Assembly: GCA_011799875.1 (NCBI GenBank)
Contig: CM022302.1
Location: forward strand, 55,346,854-55,410,853
DNA from: Thinopyrum elongatum
Taxonomy: Eukaryota > Streptophyta > Magnoliopsida > Poales > Poaceae
Direction: 5' to 3'
Length of the DNA: 64,000 nt
A program made the position numbers and the translations under genes. Shown here piece by piece: positions 23,901 through 34,029 of this stretch; position 1 is the stretch's first letter; every line of letters starts with the position of its first letter. Under the pieces are notes generated by a model, which was not told the DNA's origin, did no database searches, and worked only from the letters and a program-made list of their open reading frames with translations.

Positions 23901-24830
23901 ATCCACGCGGGTTGTCACAGGCCCAAGTGATTCTCCTGAGCCACTGTGCCACGATCTCCTCCTTGACTTCCTCTGGATGGGTTCGAGCGGTGTCGTCTGC
24001 GCCCGAACACCGCCACATAGGGTGGTCGCGTGCCTGCAGCGGCTGGATGCGTCGACTGAGGAATACCTCCAACAGATCCAAGCCTGTCACCCCGCCCCGA
24101 AATATCTCAACTATAGCTTCGACCAAGATCCCCACCTAAGCTTTCTCCTCCTCCTCCACAGTCAGCGAGCGGGGAGCACTGAGTCTCGCCAATGAGAAAG
24201 AGGGAAGGCCAGTCGACGAACCAGGAGTCGGAATGTCTTTGCAGTAGAACCAGGTCGACTGCCAACCCCTAACCGACTCGGGAAAGGTCATGGAAGGGAA
24301 AGAGCTTCTACCTCTCACCTGGACGCCTAAGCCCCCACACAACTGGATCACGTGGGTCTTCGCATCACTCGAATTCGCTCTCTTAACCGACTAGGAGCGG
24401 CATGTGAAGATGTGTTTGAACAATCCCCAGTCGGGGCGACAACCAAGGAAGTTTTCACACATTGAAACAAATGCGTCAAGGTATGATATGGCATTCGGAG
24501 GAAGATGGCGGATTTGCGCACCAAAGAAGTTCAAGAAACCACGGAAGAATGGATGAGGAGGCAAGGAAAAACCTATCTCCACGTGGGTGAGAAGAAGAAC
24601 CCGCTCTCCGTCTCGTGGCGCAGGCTCGATCTCCCCTCCGGCAAGCTCCAAGATCTGGGGGCCAGCAGGCTGTCGGCGGTGAGCCCCTCGAGGTCCTCTG
24701 TCATGACCATCGAGGGCAGCCAGTCCCCCTGGATCCAGCCCGGCGGCAGCGTGGCCCGAGAGATCCCCACTTTCTTCCCCTTGGCCACCTTCTTGCCGCG
24801 CTACAACGCCTTCGTCTTGTCCTTCACCAT
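20944..24830 (-). pseudogene. antisense multi-exon gene of element A (putative gypsy-type transposon protein)
   Basis: On the - strand an ATG at 24830 starts a frame with the family's N-terminal pattern (PPGWIQGDWLPS, then GLTADSLLAPRSW). After a frameshift near 24600 it continues as HPFFRGFLNFFGAQIRHLPPN and later LLEVFLSRRIQPLQARDHPMW. Exon 1 ends at a GT donor at 23856. The next exon starts after an AG at 23767 and is acidic (DSEDDSDDSDD). A Pro/Ala-rich exon (23175 to about 22710) ends at GTAAGTGCG. A coiled-coil exon (21769 to about 21510) ends at GTACC. A last block ends at 20944. In-frame stops lie at 24391 and 24136. This resembles the Transposase_28/PF04195-type domain. Its function is unknown and this copy is dead. 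Confidence 0.7.
22191..22610. repeat. three 140-bp tandem units in an intron of the antisense gene
   Basis: ACCCCCGCCGAATC starts at 22191, 22331 and 22471, exactly 140 bp apart. Each unit contains CGGTCTCGGGGACTACAC followed by GTGGGTGCACTCAGC or close to it. The CGGGGACTAC word equals the polypurine/LTR border of element B. The units lie between the Pro/Ala exon and the coiled-coil exon, so they would be removed by splicing. Confidence 0.85.
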
Positions 24831-25378
24831 CTCCGCAGAGGTCATCGGAGCTGATCGGGGTGGCGTGGTGCTGGGGCAGAAGAGGCGGAGAGGCAGGATG
24901 GAGAGGGGAAAAGAGGAAGCACTGTTTCAACCCTCGGCCGCGTTGACCTTTATATCCGCGTCCGAGTCACTAACTTGTGGGCTAGCAGGATCTCAGCGCA
25001 TCCCACAACCGACGCCTGCTCGATACGTGGCGAAAAAAGGGGAGCGAAAATCAAGGAGTCCCTCCCCACTTGCCCACTTACCACGCGACAACCAGCCCGC
25101 GCGCTTCTCCAAAATTTCGAATCCCACAAATTTTGGTATCCAGTAGGGCAATCGATCGCATCAATAATATCCCTACTCATTCGGGTCAGATCCAGCATTC
25201 GACGTCATAGCTTATCTCACTCGGAAACTTAACAAGCCAGAATTGATCTGGGCGATTGACAAAGGACTTGGCAGTTCATGAACATTCAGACCTGCGAAAA
25301 ATGTCTCCGAGGCATTAAGTTGGGTCGAAATCAACTCCAAACCTTTCTCACTCGAACCCCAATCCATTCTGGGGCTAA
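24831..25378. other. element A region upstream of the antisense gene
   Basis: About 550 bp lie between the antisense start codon and the 3' LTR. Read on the - strand this would be the promoter and leader of the antisense gene; I see no clear TATA box. No coding frame stands out on either strand. Confidence 0.4.
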
Positions 25379-25641
25379 TGATGATGACATGTACCTGGGG
25401 TAGGGTCCTAGGCCTGACCTACATGCCCTACCCAAGGACACTACATAAAAGGATCCAAGACCTACAAAGTTAGAAAGGAGGTTCCGACTGGATTGACCGC
25501 AATGCGGATGTCACTCGACCGTCATTATTCACTCGGAGTATCTGGTTTCACTCGAAGACAGAAGACTTAAGGCCACTCCAGGATGGCAACGGACAGGCGA
25601 TCAGTTCATCGCTATAAAGATCATTAAATTCGGGCGTTACC
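25379..25641 (+). repeat. element A 3' LTR, left part
   Basis: It starts TGATGATGACATGTACC after CTGGGGCTAA and runs to the insertion point of element B. The last five bases, TTACC (25637-25641), are B's target duplication. With the right part (39551-39838) the LTR totals 551 bp. Confidence 0.75.
25637..25641. repeat. left target-site duplication of element B (TTACC)
   Basis: TTACC precedes the LTR start TGTCGGAG and is repeated at 39546-39550 after the LTR end CCCGACA. Confidence 0.9.
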
Positions 25642-26794
25642 TGTCGGAGTAAATGACCACGGGTAGCCACATCAGTCCCCCATGGTATTTTGATAGATCG
25701 GAGCTGGCTGCGCCCCTCACACCTTCCGGAAGCACGACCGCCTTCTTGGGCCGGCTGGTCCAAGAGACCGGCTGCTAGAAGGAGGCAAGACAATGGAAGG
25801 CGGCCGCGAGGGGGCCGACTCCTGGCAGACGGCCCCTCATCCCGTTGAAGTCGGCACCACATCACCACGACAAGACAAGGCATGGCTGCAGTGCAGCCTG
25901 CCACCCCCGAATCCTGGATGGGACGTGGCCACAGAGCTGTGTACCAGGCGGACACCCCCCACCGAGCATGGCACTATTGCCACGCAGTCCGTGACATCTC
26001 TAGCGCCAGAGGGAGCCACGCCCCCACGACGGGCGGTCGTTACGGCCCGCAGGCGGCGGGCCCTACCTGTCCGCGAGCCACCAGAAGGCGGCAAACCTCA
26101 AAGCAGGCGGCGACAAGGGAGGGCCGATTCCTAGCAGGCGGCCCTCCTCCCCCTTGGAGTCAGTGTACCATTAACCAGATGAGATGGGGTATGGCTACAG
26201 TGAGCGCCCGTTAGGCGGCGGGACTATAACCACGCTCCCCTCGACAAATCCTTTGTCATCGAGGGCAAGGCTACAGTATAAAGCAGTCAACATGGCCCGC
26301 AGGCGGCGGGTCCTACCTGACGGCCGTGATCATGGCAGTCGGCAAGGCACACCAGGCGGCGGGCCCCAGCGGTCGGCGGAGAAGCCGGCAACAAGAGACG
26401 CTGACGGCCGGGTCCTACACCCGGCCGGATTACCATTGTACCCCTGGGGGGTAGGCCTATATAAACCCCCCAGGCTCACCCATGCAAAAGGTTCAGCATC
26501 CAAGCAATTCACACACACATGTAGAGAGAGGAGTAGAGCTAGCCTTGCCCTTCTCCCTCCTCTAGCCGAAACAGCTCGAGAAGCAAGCTTGTAGCTACTT
26601 TGTTGATCGTAGTCATCATGCGGAGACCCCGCAGAGCAGGACTAGGGGTGTTAACTCTGATGAGAGCCCCGAACCTGGGTAAGATTCGCAGGCGCATGCG
26701 GTCTCGCTCACTCCCGCTTCTAGAGCCCGGCGACGTACTCTTGTCCCCATCCATGATAAGCCCCCCTGGCATATGTCTCACAATATCCCCGACA
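25642..26794 (+). repeat. 5' LTR of element B
   Basis: This is a 1153-bp LTR starting TGTCGGAGTAAATGACC and ending ATATCCCCGACA. The TATA box TATATAAA lies at 26458-26465. GGCGGGCCC-like words (AGGCGGCGGG) recur several times between 26040 and 26360. Confidence 0.9.
26458..26465 (+). promoter_or_regulatory. TATA box of the element B LTR
   Basis: TATATAAA in GGCCTATATAAACCCCCC is kept in both LTRs (39207-39214 in the 3' LTR). It places the RNA start near 26490. Confidence 0.65.
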
Positions 26795-26796
26795 TT

Positions 26797-26814
26797 TGGT
26801 GCCCACCGTGGGGC
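26797..26814 (+). other. primer binding site of element B
   Basis: TGGTGCCCACCGTGGGGC follows two bases after the 5' LTR. It is the Tat/RIRE2-style PBS position. I do not assign the tRNA from memory. It overlaps a short inverted word, CCCACCGTGGG. Confidence 0.65.
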
Positions 26815-27998
26815 AATGTGCACCGTGGGCCGGAAACATGCTCTGGACGGGAACCCTCTTCCTTCCTGGTGAGCGCAGCCAGCCCGACACGCTCGACGGC
26901 GTTTGCGCCGACACACCACGTGGCGTGGAAGCCGCCTGCGCCGCGAGCTGCCTCGCTGACCTCGTCGGCAGGATCGGCCTTTCCGACGAGCCCGCACCCA
27001 ACACGGGCGCAACCAGCTCCGAGAGCTGCCTTGTCGACCCCCTCGGCAAGCTTCACATTGCCAATGAGCCGGCCTCTGACCTGTAGTCCGTTGGCTCCAC
27101 TGACCCGCCCGTCGACATGGTCATCGACGCCAACGTTGCGCCTTCTGGTACCTTCCCCGGTGACGTAGTGATCTTCGATGACCCGCTCCCTGCTGCTGAC
27201 AGCAGCGCCGGCACCAGCGCCGTCGCCGAGGTGCTGTTCATCAGCCATGATGGAGCCCCCGACGAGGCCGGCCGGGACCCATTACGGGCGGCAATGCGAG
27301 ACCTGTGCACACCCGTGGCACCCGATGCGAAACGGTGAAACGCTAGAGGCGTGCCGTGTTGCACTCCTCGACAGCGCCAACAAGTTGGCAGCCATGAGAC
27401 GCCTCACCGAGGCCTACCAGTGCGAGATCGACCACGCCGTCTGCGGCATGCCGGTTGCTAGCGAACCCAGCCATGCGGGCACGGTCCGGCAGCGCGGCGC
27501 AGCCATCGCCAGCATGCTGGGGCCGACCGCCCAGTCTACGCCACGCCAATGGAGAACTTACGCGCTGCCCAGGCGGCAGCAGATGAGCTGGACCGCCTGG
27601 AGGGCGACGAGCATCGCTGCATGATGGAGCGCGTCTAACAGCTCATCAAGGCGGCAGCCGCCCAGCAAGAAGCCGGCCGCCGCATGGTGGAACCCAGCTT
27701 GCAGGCCGGGAACCTTCCCCCTCGCAGAGAGCACGGCGCGACCTCCCGGACACTGAGAGGCGGCGCCCACGACCGAGGAGACCAAGAGCCGGCTGTTAGC
27801 CGCAGCCGCACATGCATCACCATCGAGCGCGACCAAGACGGCCACCCATGAGCTGTAGAATGGCGGGACGATCGTCTGCCTCCCCCGCGCAGGGAGAGGC
27901 GCGCCTCCCCGCCGCTCATTGAGCATCCGACTCTCGGAGGCCGGCTGGGTCCCCATGAAGGAGTCGGAGAGAACAACGCCCGCTACCGGATCGACCGC
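26815..27998 (+). pseudogene. decayed leader and gag N-terminal region of element B
   Basis: Frames 26796-27086, 27117-27338 and 27178-27624 on + carry Ala/Asp-rich fragments that hop between frames, for example AMRRLTEAYQCEIDHAV, which looks helical. Stop codons and frameshifts break any continuous protein. The segment lies where Tat elements encode the poorly conserved start of gag. I recognise no domain. Confidence 0.5.
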
Positions 27999-28694
27999 TT
28001 GGCTCGATCCCTGGCGTTAGAAGAAGAATATGCGATCGGCCCACCTTGTTTCGGCCCCCGCATTCGCGACGAGCCCTTCCCCAAAGGGTTCTCGCTTCCT
28101 CGAGACACTCCCAAGTACAACGGTTCCGTGAAGCCGGAGGATTGGCTGGTTGACTACTCCACTGCCATCAACATAGCAAACGGCAACAAGCGCGTTGCCG
28201 TGAAGTACATTCCGCTCATGCTCCAGGGCACGGCCCGGACATGGCTGAACAGCCTCAAGCCCTACAGCGTCAACAGCTGGCTGGACTTTACCGAAGTTTT
28301 CATCCGCAACTTCACCAGCACCTACAAGCGGCCGGCCAAGCCTCGCCAGCTCTCCCTATGCATCCAAGGACCAACCGAGTCCACCCGCGAGTACCTGACG
28401 CGGTGGGCCGAACTGTGCAACTCCTGCGAAGGGGTGCATGAGGTGCAAGCCATAGAGTACATCACTACCGGGTGCCGAGAGGGCACCCTACTCAAGCACC
28501 GACTCCTCTGCGACGAGCCGGCCACACTCGATTACCTGCTAATCATAGCGGACAAGTACACCACCGCCGACTCCTCCATGAAGTCGGAGCTCCGAGTGGA
28601 CGCGTCTAGAAAGATGCTCCCTCCGGCCCCTCAGACGCCTGCTGGTGACTTCAGTTGGTGCCAGCAGTCAAACGACAACAAACGCAAGGCCTAG
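27999..28694 (+). CDS. gag: Gag core (retrotransposon gag domain), element B
   Basis: This is a 231-residue frame. Residues about 25-200 carry the gag pattern: FPKGFSLPRDTPKYNGSVKP, then YIPLMLQGTARTWLNSL and STREYLTRWAELCNS. Gag forms the virus-like particle in the cytoplasm. The frame ends at a TAG where the following text (QPASTSR in the same frame) suggests an original CAG codon. Downstream in the same frame, near 28830, is a C-x2-H...H-x4-C zinc-knuckle-like run (CKFHSGAKPSNHTTRKC). The N-terminus is eroded, so the start codon given is only the first ATG left. Confidence 0.85.
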   Translation: MARSLALEEEYAIGPPCFGPRIRDEPFPKGFSLPRDTPKYNGSVKPEDWLVDYSTAINIANGNKRVAVKYIPLMLQGTARTWLNSLKPYSVNSWLDFTEVFIRNFTSTYKRPAKPRQLSLCIQGPTESTREYLTRWAELCNSCEGVHEVQAIEYITTGCREGTLLKHRLLCDEPATLDYLLIIADKYTTADSSMKSELRVDASRKMLPPAPQTPAGDFSWCQQSNDNKRKA

Positions 28695-28900
28695 CAGCCG
28701 GCTTCCACCAGCCGGTAGGTGGCAGCAGTTGAAGACCAACAGTCGGAAGGGCAGCCCGGCCCCAAGCATCAAAAAGGCGGCAAGCCTGCTTGGTTGCCCG
28801 CCTTCTCCTTCGAGCAAACCCTTGATGCTCCCTGCAAGTTCCACAGCGGTGCGAAGCCGTCCAATCACACCACCCGGAAGTGCCACTGGCTCACCCGCAT
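28695..28900 (+). pseudogene. gag C-terminal zinc-knuckle region, cut off by a stop
   Basis: In the gag frame after the TAG stop is a basic stretch with CKFHSGAKPSNHTTRKC at about 28833-28883. This is the Tat variant of the nucleic-acid-binding knuckle. The frame then shifts into the protease/pol frame near 28900-28990. Confidence 0.65.
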
Positions 28901-29833
28901 TGCCAAAGCCAAAGGACTGCCCCTCCACCTGCTGGCCCACCGGCTCCGCCACCTCAGCAGCCGGCGGCCCGCCCTGTCGGCGCAATCCAAGATGAATTCC
29001 CCGAAGAACACGGAGCCTACGTCGTCTTCACCAGTGTGGCCGACGACAGGCACAGCCAGCATCAGCAGCACCGCAAGGTGAACACGGTCGCTTCTAAGGT
29101 CCCAGAGTTCATGCACTGGTCCGAGAGGCCCATCAGCTGGAGCCGCGCTGACCACCCGGAGGTGATGCCTTCTCTGGGTTCCTACGCCCTGGTGCTGGAT
29201 GCCACCTTTTCAATGGAGCGGCGAGCCTGTCGCTTCTCCCGAGTTCTGATAGACGGCGGTAGCAGCATCAACATCCTCTACCGTGACACCCTGGAGAAGC
29301 TGTGCGTCAAGGAGAAGCAGCTCCAGCCCTGTCGGACTGTCTTCCATGGCATTGTACCTGGCCTTTCCTACTCTCCAATCAGCAAGATCAAGATAGATGT
29401 CCTCTTCGGAGACAAAGATCACTTCCGCCGTGAGCCAATCTTGTTCGAGGTGGTGAACCTAGAGAGCCCCTACCACGCGCTCCTTCGCCGGCCTGCTCTG
29501 GCCAAGTTCATGGCGGTGCCACACTACGCCTACCTCAAGATGAAGATGCCGGTTACCAAGGGCATTATCACCGTAGCCGGCGACTTCCAGAAGTCGGCCA
29601 CATGTGCTGCTGCCAGCAGTCGGCTGGCCGAGTCCCTCGTCATCGCTGCAGAAAAGCGGCTCTTTGACCGGGTTGTGGCCATGGCCAGCAAGCAACCGGA
29701 CATGTCACCGGATCCCAAGGAGTCAGAGGCCCAGGGCTCCTTCCAGCCGGCCAAGGAAACCAAGAAGATTCCCTTAGATCCTCAGCACCCGGAGAGGTTC
29801 GCTGTCGTAGGGGCCCATCTCGACAGTAAATAG
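28880..29833 (+). CDS. aspartic protease region of pol, element B
   Basis: This 317-residue frame contains the protease active-site block RVLIDGGSSINILY, with Asp at about residue 125. DGGSS in place of DTGS is usual for this lineage. HALLRRPALAKFMAVPHYAYLKMKMP follows, a conserved stretch of Tat protease. The enzyme would cut Gag-Pol during particle maturation. The frame stops at a TAG (29831-29833) before ESELVDFLRENRDIFAW, the start of the RT region in the same frame, so this is one in-frame stop rather than a true gene end. Confidence 0.85.
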   Translation: MPLAHPHCQSQRTAPPPAGPPAPPPQQPAARPVGAIQDEFPEEHGAYVVFTSVADDRHSQHQQHRKVNTVASKVPEFMHWSERPISWSRADHPEVMPSLGSYALVLDATFSMERRACRFSRVLIDGGSSINILYRDTLEKLCVKEKQLQPCRTVFHGIVPGLSYSPISKIKIDVLFGDKDHFRREPILFEVVNLESPYHALLRRPALAKFMAVPHYAYLKMKMPVTKGIITVAGDFQKSATCAAASSRLAESLVIAAEKRLFDRVVAMASKQPDMSPDPKESEAQGSFQPAKETKKIPLDPQHPERFAVVGAHLDSK

Positions 29834-30610
29834 GAAAGCGAGCTCGTTGATTTCCTCCGTGAGAATCGAGACATCTTCGCATGGTCTCCCAAGGACATGC
29901 CGGGTGTTCCGACGGATTTCGCCGAGCACAAGCTACATGTCAGATCAGATGAAAAATTAGTTAAGCAACCCCTCCGCCGCCTGTCAGAAGAGAAGAGAAG
30001 AATTGTTGGCGAAGAGATCGCCCGGCTTCTGGCGGCCGGCTTCATCATGGAAGTGTTCTTTCCAGAATGGCTTGCCAACCCAGTCCTTGTACTGAAGAAG
30101 AACAACAAGTGGCGCATGTGCATTGATTACACCAGCCTCAACAAAGCTTGCCCCAAAGATCCGTTTGCTCTGCCTTGGATAGACCAAGTGATTGACTCCA
30201 CAGCCAGATGCGAGCAGTTGAGTTTTTTGGATGCCTACTCTGGCTACCACCAGATCAAGCTGAACCCGGCCGATCGGCTGAAGACCGCCTTCATCACACC
30301 ATTCGGAGCCTTCTGCTACCTGACCATGACATTCGGCCTGAGACATGCCGGTGCCACGTTTCAGCGTTGCATGCAGAAGTGCCTCCTCAAGCAACTCGGC
30401 AGAAATGCCCACGTCTATGTAGATGACATTGTGGTGAAGACAGAGAAGCGTGGCACCCTCCTGGAGGATCTCAAGGAGACCTTCGATAATCTGCGCCGTT
30501 TTCAAATCAAACTAAACCCAGAAAAATGTGTCTTCGGAGTCCCAGCTGGCCAGCTCCTTGGTTTCCTTGTCTCAGAACACGACATCGAGTGCAACCCTGT
30601 GAAGATCTAG
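29834..30610 (+). CDS. reverse transcriptase, element B
   Basis: RT fingers and palm are intact: KNNKWRMCIDYTSLNKACPKD, LDAYSGYHQIKLNPADRLKT with the first catalytic Asp, FGLRHAGATFQRCMQ, and the YVDD box at about residues 174-177 counted from the Met at 29897. It would copy the RNA genome into DNA in the particle. It is in the same frame as protease (29831 TAG before it) and as RNase H (30608 TAG after it). Both stops sit where a CAG (Gln) codon would fit (SK-stop-ES and KI-stop-AIE). Apart from these stops the RT reads well. Confidence 0.9.
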   Translation, partial: ESELVDFLRENRDIFAWSPKDMPGVPTDFAEHKLHVRSDEKLVKQPLRRLSEEKRRIVGEEIARLLAAGFIMEVFFPEWLANPVLVLKKNNKWRMCIDYTSLNKACPKDPFALPWIDQVIDSTARCEQLSFLDAYSGYHQIKLNPADRLKTAFITPFGAFCYLTMTFGLRHAGATFQRCMQKCLLKQLGRNAHVYVDDIVVKTEKRGTLLEDLKETFDNLRRFQIKLNPEKCVFGVPAGQLLGFLVSEHDIECNPVKI

Positions 30611-31717
30611 GCCATTGAGCGGATGGAGAGGCCCACCCGGCTACGAGACGTCCAGAAGTTCACCGGGTGCTTGGCATCCCTCAGCCGTTTCATCAGTCGG
30701 CTGGGCGAGAAGGCTCTTCCCCTATACCAGCTAATGAAGAAAACCACTCACTTCGAGTGGAACGAAAAGGTGCACGAGGCCTTCCTCCAGCTCAAGAAAA
30801 TGCTGACTACGCCGCCTGTCCTGGCGGCTCCGGCTGCTAAGAAGCCCATGTTCCTCTACATCGCCGCCACTAGCTGGGTGGTCAGCACTGTCATCGTGGT
30901 CGAGCGCCCAGAAGACGGCAAGGCACAGCCGGTCCAGAGGCCCGTCTACTACCTGAGTGAAGTGCTGTCGGCCTCCAAGCAGAATTACCCTCACTACCAG
31001 AAGATGTGCTATGGCGTATACTTTGCCGCCAAGAAGCTCAAGCAGTACTTTCAAGAGCACTCCAACACGGTTGTCTGCACTTCCCCACTTTCCGAGATCA
31101 TAGGCAACAGAGATGCATCAGGCCGGGTGGCCAAGTGGTCCATCGAGCTAGCTCCCCACACCATCCTCTACCAGCCCCGCACCGCCATCAAGTCCCAAGC
31201 GCTGGCCGATTTCCTCGTCGACTGGGGCGAGACCCAGTACCTACCGCCGGCGCCGGATTCTACCCATTTGCGAATGCACCTTGATGGCTCAAAGATGCGC
31301 ACGGGTCTGGGAGCCGGCATTGTCCTCACCTCTCCCAAAGGCGACAAGCTCAAGTACACCTTACAAATTCACTTTGCCGCCTCCAACAACATGGCCGAAT
31401 ATGAGGCACTCGTCCACGGACTCCGACTGGCCAAAGAGATTGGCATCCATCGGATTCTGTGCTACGGCAACTCGGACTTGGTAGTACAGCAGTCGTCTGG
31501 CAACTGGGATGCCAAAGATGCAAACATGGCGAGCTACCGCTTCCTCGTCCAGCAGATCAGTGGATACTTTGACGGGTGCGAGTTCCTTCACATGCCACGA
31601 GCCGAGAACGAGCAAGCTGATGCCCTGCACGGATTGTCTCCACCCACCAAGCGATACCAGCCGGCGTCTCCCTCCAATACCTCCGCAAGCCGTCTATCAA
31701 ACCATCGCTGGAGTTAG
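30611..31717 (+). CDS. RNase H region (two RNase H domains), element B
   Basis: The frame continues from RT. Counted from the Met at 30623, residues about 60-200 are a connection/RNase H-like region (YLSEVLSASKQNYPHYQKMC). Residues about 213-340 are a second RNase H (MHLDGSKMRTGLGAGIVL, NNMAEYEALVHGLRLA, RAENEQADAL). Tat elements are known to carry an added RNase H of archaeal type. In the second domain D221, E259 and D333 fit catalytic positions, but the block usually read GDSDLV is GNSDLV (N283), so one catalytic Asp appears lost. The frame ends just after the domain at a TAG, and coding shifts frame. Confidence 0.85.
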   Translation, partial: AIERMERPTRLRDVQKFTGCLASLSRFISRLGEKALPLYQLMKKTTHFEWNEKVHEAFLQLKKMLTTPPVLAAPAAKKPMFLYIAATSWVVSTVIVVERPEDGKAQPVQRPVYYLSEVLSASKQNYPHYQKMCYGVYFAAKKLKQYFQEHSNTVVCTSPLSEIIGNRDASGRVAKWSIELAPHTILYQPRTAIKSQALADFLVDWGETQYLPPAPDSTHLRMHLDGSKMRTGLGAGIVLTSPKGDKLKYTLQIHFAASNNMAEYEALVHGLRLAKEIGIHRILCYGNSDLVVQQSSGNWDAKDANMASYRFLVQQISGYFDGCEFLHMPRAENEQADALHGLSPPTKRYQPASPSNTSASRLSNHRWS

Positions 31718-31728
31718 AGTCCATCTTC

Positions 31729-32040
31729 GTGCCGGCTACTCCCGAAACAGTCGGATCCGACTCGAGGGCTGCAACAGCCGGCCCGGGGACTTCGGCACGC
31801 GGCTCGGGGACTGTAGCAGTCGCACCCGGCCAGGGAACTTCAGAACCCGGCTCGGGGGCTGCGGCAGTCGGCCCAGGGACGTCGGCAGGCGGTTCGGGGA
31901 CTACAACAGTCGCACCCGGCCTGGGGGCTGCAGCAGTCGGCCCAGGAACTTCAACGACACAACAAGCGGCGGCCGACTCCAACCCGCCTCCTCCCAAACC
32001 AACCGCCCTGGTCCCAGTGGCTGTGATGACAGTGGTCTAA
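31729..32040 (+). repeat. GC-rich minisatellite in the RNase H-integrase linker
   Basis: From about 31765 to 31955, words such as CGGCTCGGGGACTGTAGCAG, CGGCTCGGGGGCTGCGGCAG and CGGTTCGGGGACTACAACAG repeat in tandem with changing spacers. In frame 1 they give Gly/Thr/Ala/Pro-rich protein (PGTSARGSGTVAVAPGQGTS). This frame then runs through a TAA (32038) into the integrase N-terminus. The repeat therefore lies inside the pol reading path as an unstructured linker. Confidence 0.7.
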
Positions 32041-33032
32041 GCACCATCATGGGCGCAGCCCATCCTCAACTTCCTGGAAAGCAGAGAGCTACCAACCAAC
32101 GAGACCTTGGCCCGGCAAGTGCAATGCCGGGCAGCAGCATACACTATAGTGAACAGAGAGCTTGTCAGACACAGCATGACTGGCGTCTTCCAGCGCTGCG
32201 TTGAGCCAGAAAAAGGCAAGGCAATCCTCAGAGACATCCATCAAGGTGAATGCGGCAACCACGCGGCCACCACGCGGCCTCCAGATCCCTTGTCGCCAAA
32301 GCTTTCCGCCATGGATTCTTCTGGCCGACTGCTTTGGACGACGCCAAGGACCTGGTCAAGAAGTGCAAAGGGTGCCAGAAATTCGGCTCCAAGCAACACC
32401 TGCCGGCTTCTACACTCAAGACCATCCCCCTTACTTGGCCATTTGCCGTCTGGGGGCTGGACATGGTGGGCCCGTTCAAAATAGCATGCGGCGGCATGAC
32501 CCATCTGCTCGTCGCCGTGGATAAATTCACCAAGTGGATTGAAGCAAAGCCAATTAAGAAGCTGAATGGTCCGACTGCGGTGACCTTCATCGCAGATATC
32601 ACCGTCCGGTACGGCATACCACACAGCATCATCACCGACAATGGCACAAACTTTGCCAAAGGCGCCCTGGCCAGTTTCTGCGCAATGCAGGGCATCCGAC
32701 TGGACTTAGCGTCCGTTGCCCATCCGCAGTCAAATGGCCAGGTCGAGCGAGCAAACGGCCTCATCTTGTCCGGCATCAAGCCCCGACTGGTCGAGCCGTT
32801 GGAGCGCTCGGCCGGCTGCTGGATCGAGGAGCTACGAGCCGTCCTCTGGAGTCTCCGGACCACGCCGAACAAATCGACCGGCTTCACTCCCTTCTTCCTC
32901 GTGTACGGGGCCGAGGCCGTCATCCCAACTGACATCGAGTTTGACTCGCCTCGTGTCACCATGTACACAGAGGCGGAGGAAAGGAGGCGCGAGAAGACGG
33001 CGTCGACCTGCTGGAAGAAAGCTGGCTGCTAG
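32041..33032 (+). CDS. integrase zinc finger and catalytic core, element B
   Basis: The N-terminal part (32041 to about 32265, frame 1) reads RQVQCRAAAYTIVNRELVR and GKAILRDIHQGECGNHA. A frameshift then leads to the 32250-33032 frame with KCKGC, completing the HHCC finger. The core is intact: GLDMVGPF (D71), ITDNGTNF (D130) and NGQVERAN (E166), giving D-D35-E counted from the Met at 32250. Integrase inserts the DNA copy into chromosomes. The frame ends near 33032 after another frameshift. The key residues survive but the gene is broken. Confidence 0.88.
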
Positions 33033-33325
33033 CACTCAGCCAGTCCGCCATCTACCAACAGGCCCTATGCCGCAACCACAACCGGAAGGTCAAGCCACGA
33101 TCTTTCCAAGAGGGGGACCTTGTGCTCCGGCTGATCCAGCGAACAGCCGGCCAGCACAAGCTCTCGGCCCCTTGGGAAGGGCCCTTCATCATTAGCAAAG
33201 CCCTGGGCAACGACTCCTACTACCTCATCGACGTGCAGAAGCCCAGGGCACGCAAGAGGGACGATTCCGGCAAGGAAACGGAGTGCCCATGGAACGCAAA
33301 TCTCCTTCGAAGAATTTACAGTTAA
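33033..33325 (+). CDS. integrase C-terminal domain, element B (shifted frame)
   Basis: The frame with first Met at 33122 reads LRLIQRTAGQHKLSAPWEGPF followed by a YYLID block and WNANLLRRIY. This is the usual gypsy integrase C-terminal DNA-binding fold and end of pol. It is two frames away from the catalytic core, so a frameshift near 33010-33030 separates them. The TAA at 33323-33325 is likely the natural end of pol. Confidence 0.8.
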
Positions 33326-34029
33326 TGTAGTATGTACCATGCTACCTTTCGTATTAAGAGTGAAGGCATCGGGTCACTCGAGGAGCACTCGAGGGCTACC
33401 CTTTTTATCTGTACGATAAGTTTATGCCTGAGAATGTGTTGTTTCATTCCTCTGCCGGGCAACGGGTCCGACCAGTCGGCCCGGGGGATCGCCGCCTTGT
33501 CCTATGTTGGTGCCACCTGCAGTCGGACAAGTAGTGTGCCAACATTTAAGCCCTCTCTTGCCTTAAGCCGCAGCTCGCAGAGCGACTGTCCGGCTGGCAA
33601 GAGCTAAAGGCAGGAAATGGTGTCCACACGAAACTTGACTAAGGAAAAAAGCATCAACATAGGCTAAACCAGGCTCCTCGCCTCGTGATCCGGCTGCTGA
33701 GCAGCCGGCCGGCCGGCTTCTCACTTGACTTCCTACATTCTAAACGGCCAAGTTCCGGCTCCAGCCACAGACCGTAGAGCAGCTGTCCAGCTGGCAGTGC
33801 GATAGCCAAAGGAAGGCGGGAAAGGAAAAAGCCAAAAAGAGCAGAAAAGCAAGACCAAGTCAGAACCCGGCAGAGTACAACTTGTGCGAATAAAATTAAT
33901 TTACATAGCAAAAGCTCTTAGCCAGCATTCAACAAAGTTTGAATACACCCCCAGCGAGTGGAATTGCGCGAATTTACTTGCTTGTTCAAAAGATTACAAG
34001 AACAGGAAAAGATAAGATGAAGTGGCCAC
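33326..34029. other. spacer between pol and antisense gene, element B
   Basis: This 700-bp stretch lies between the convergent ends of pol (+) and the antisense gene (-). I find no convincing frame. It is where the satellite array sits in element A; here no tandem array is present, only scattered CGGCTG/GCCGGC words. Confidence 0.5.

Noticed and set aside
24505..25146. A 213-codon frame on + in element A
   Set aside because: It is the complement shadow of the antisense exon 1; its sequence has no domain, while the - strand matches the family.
32716..33195. A 159-codon frame on + overlapping integrase
   Set aside because: It is a Ser/Pro/Arg-rich shadow of the integrase core frame, which has the D-D-E residues.
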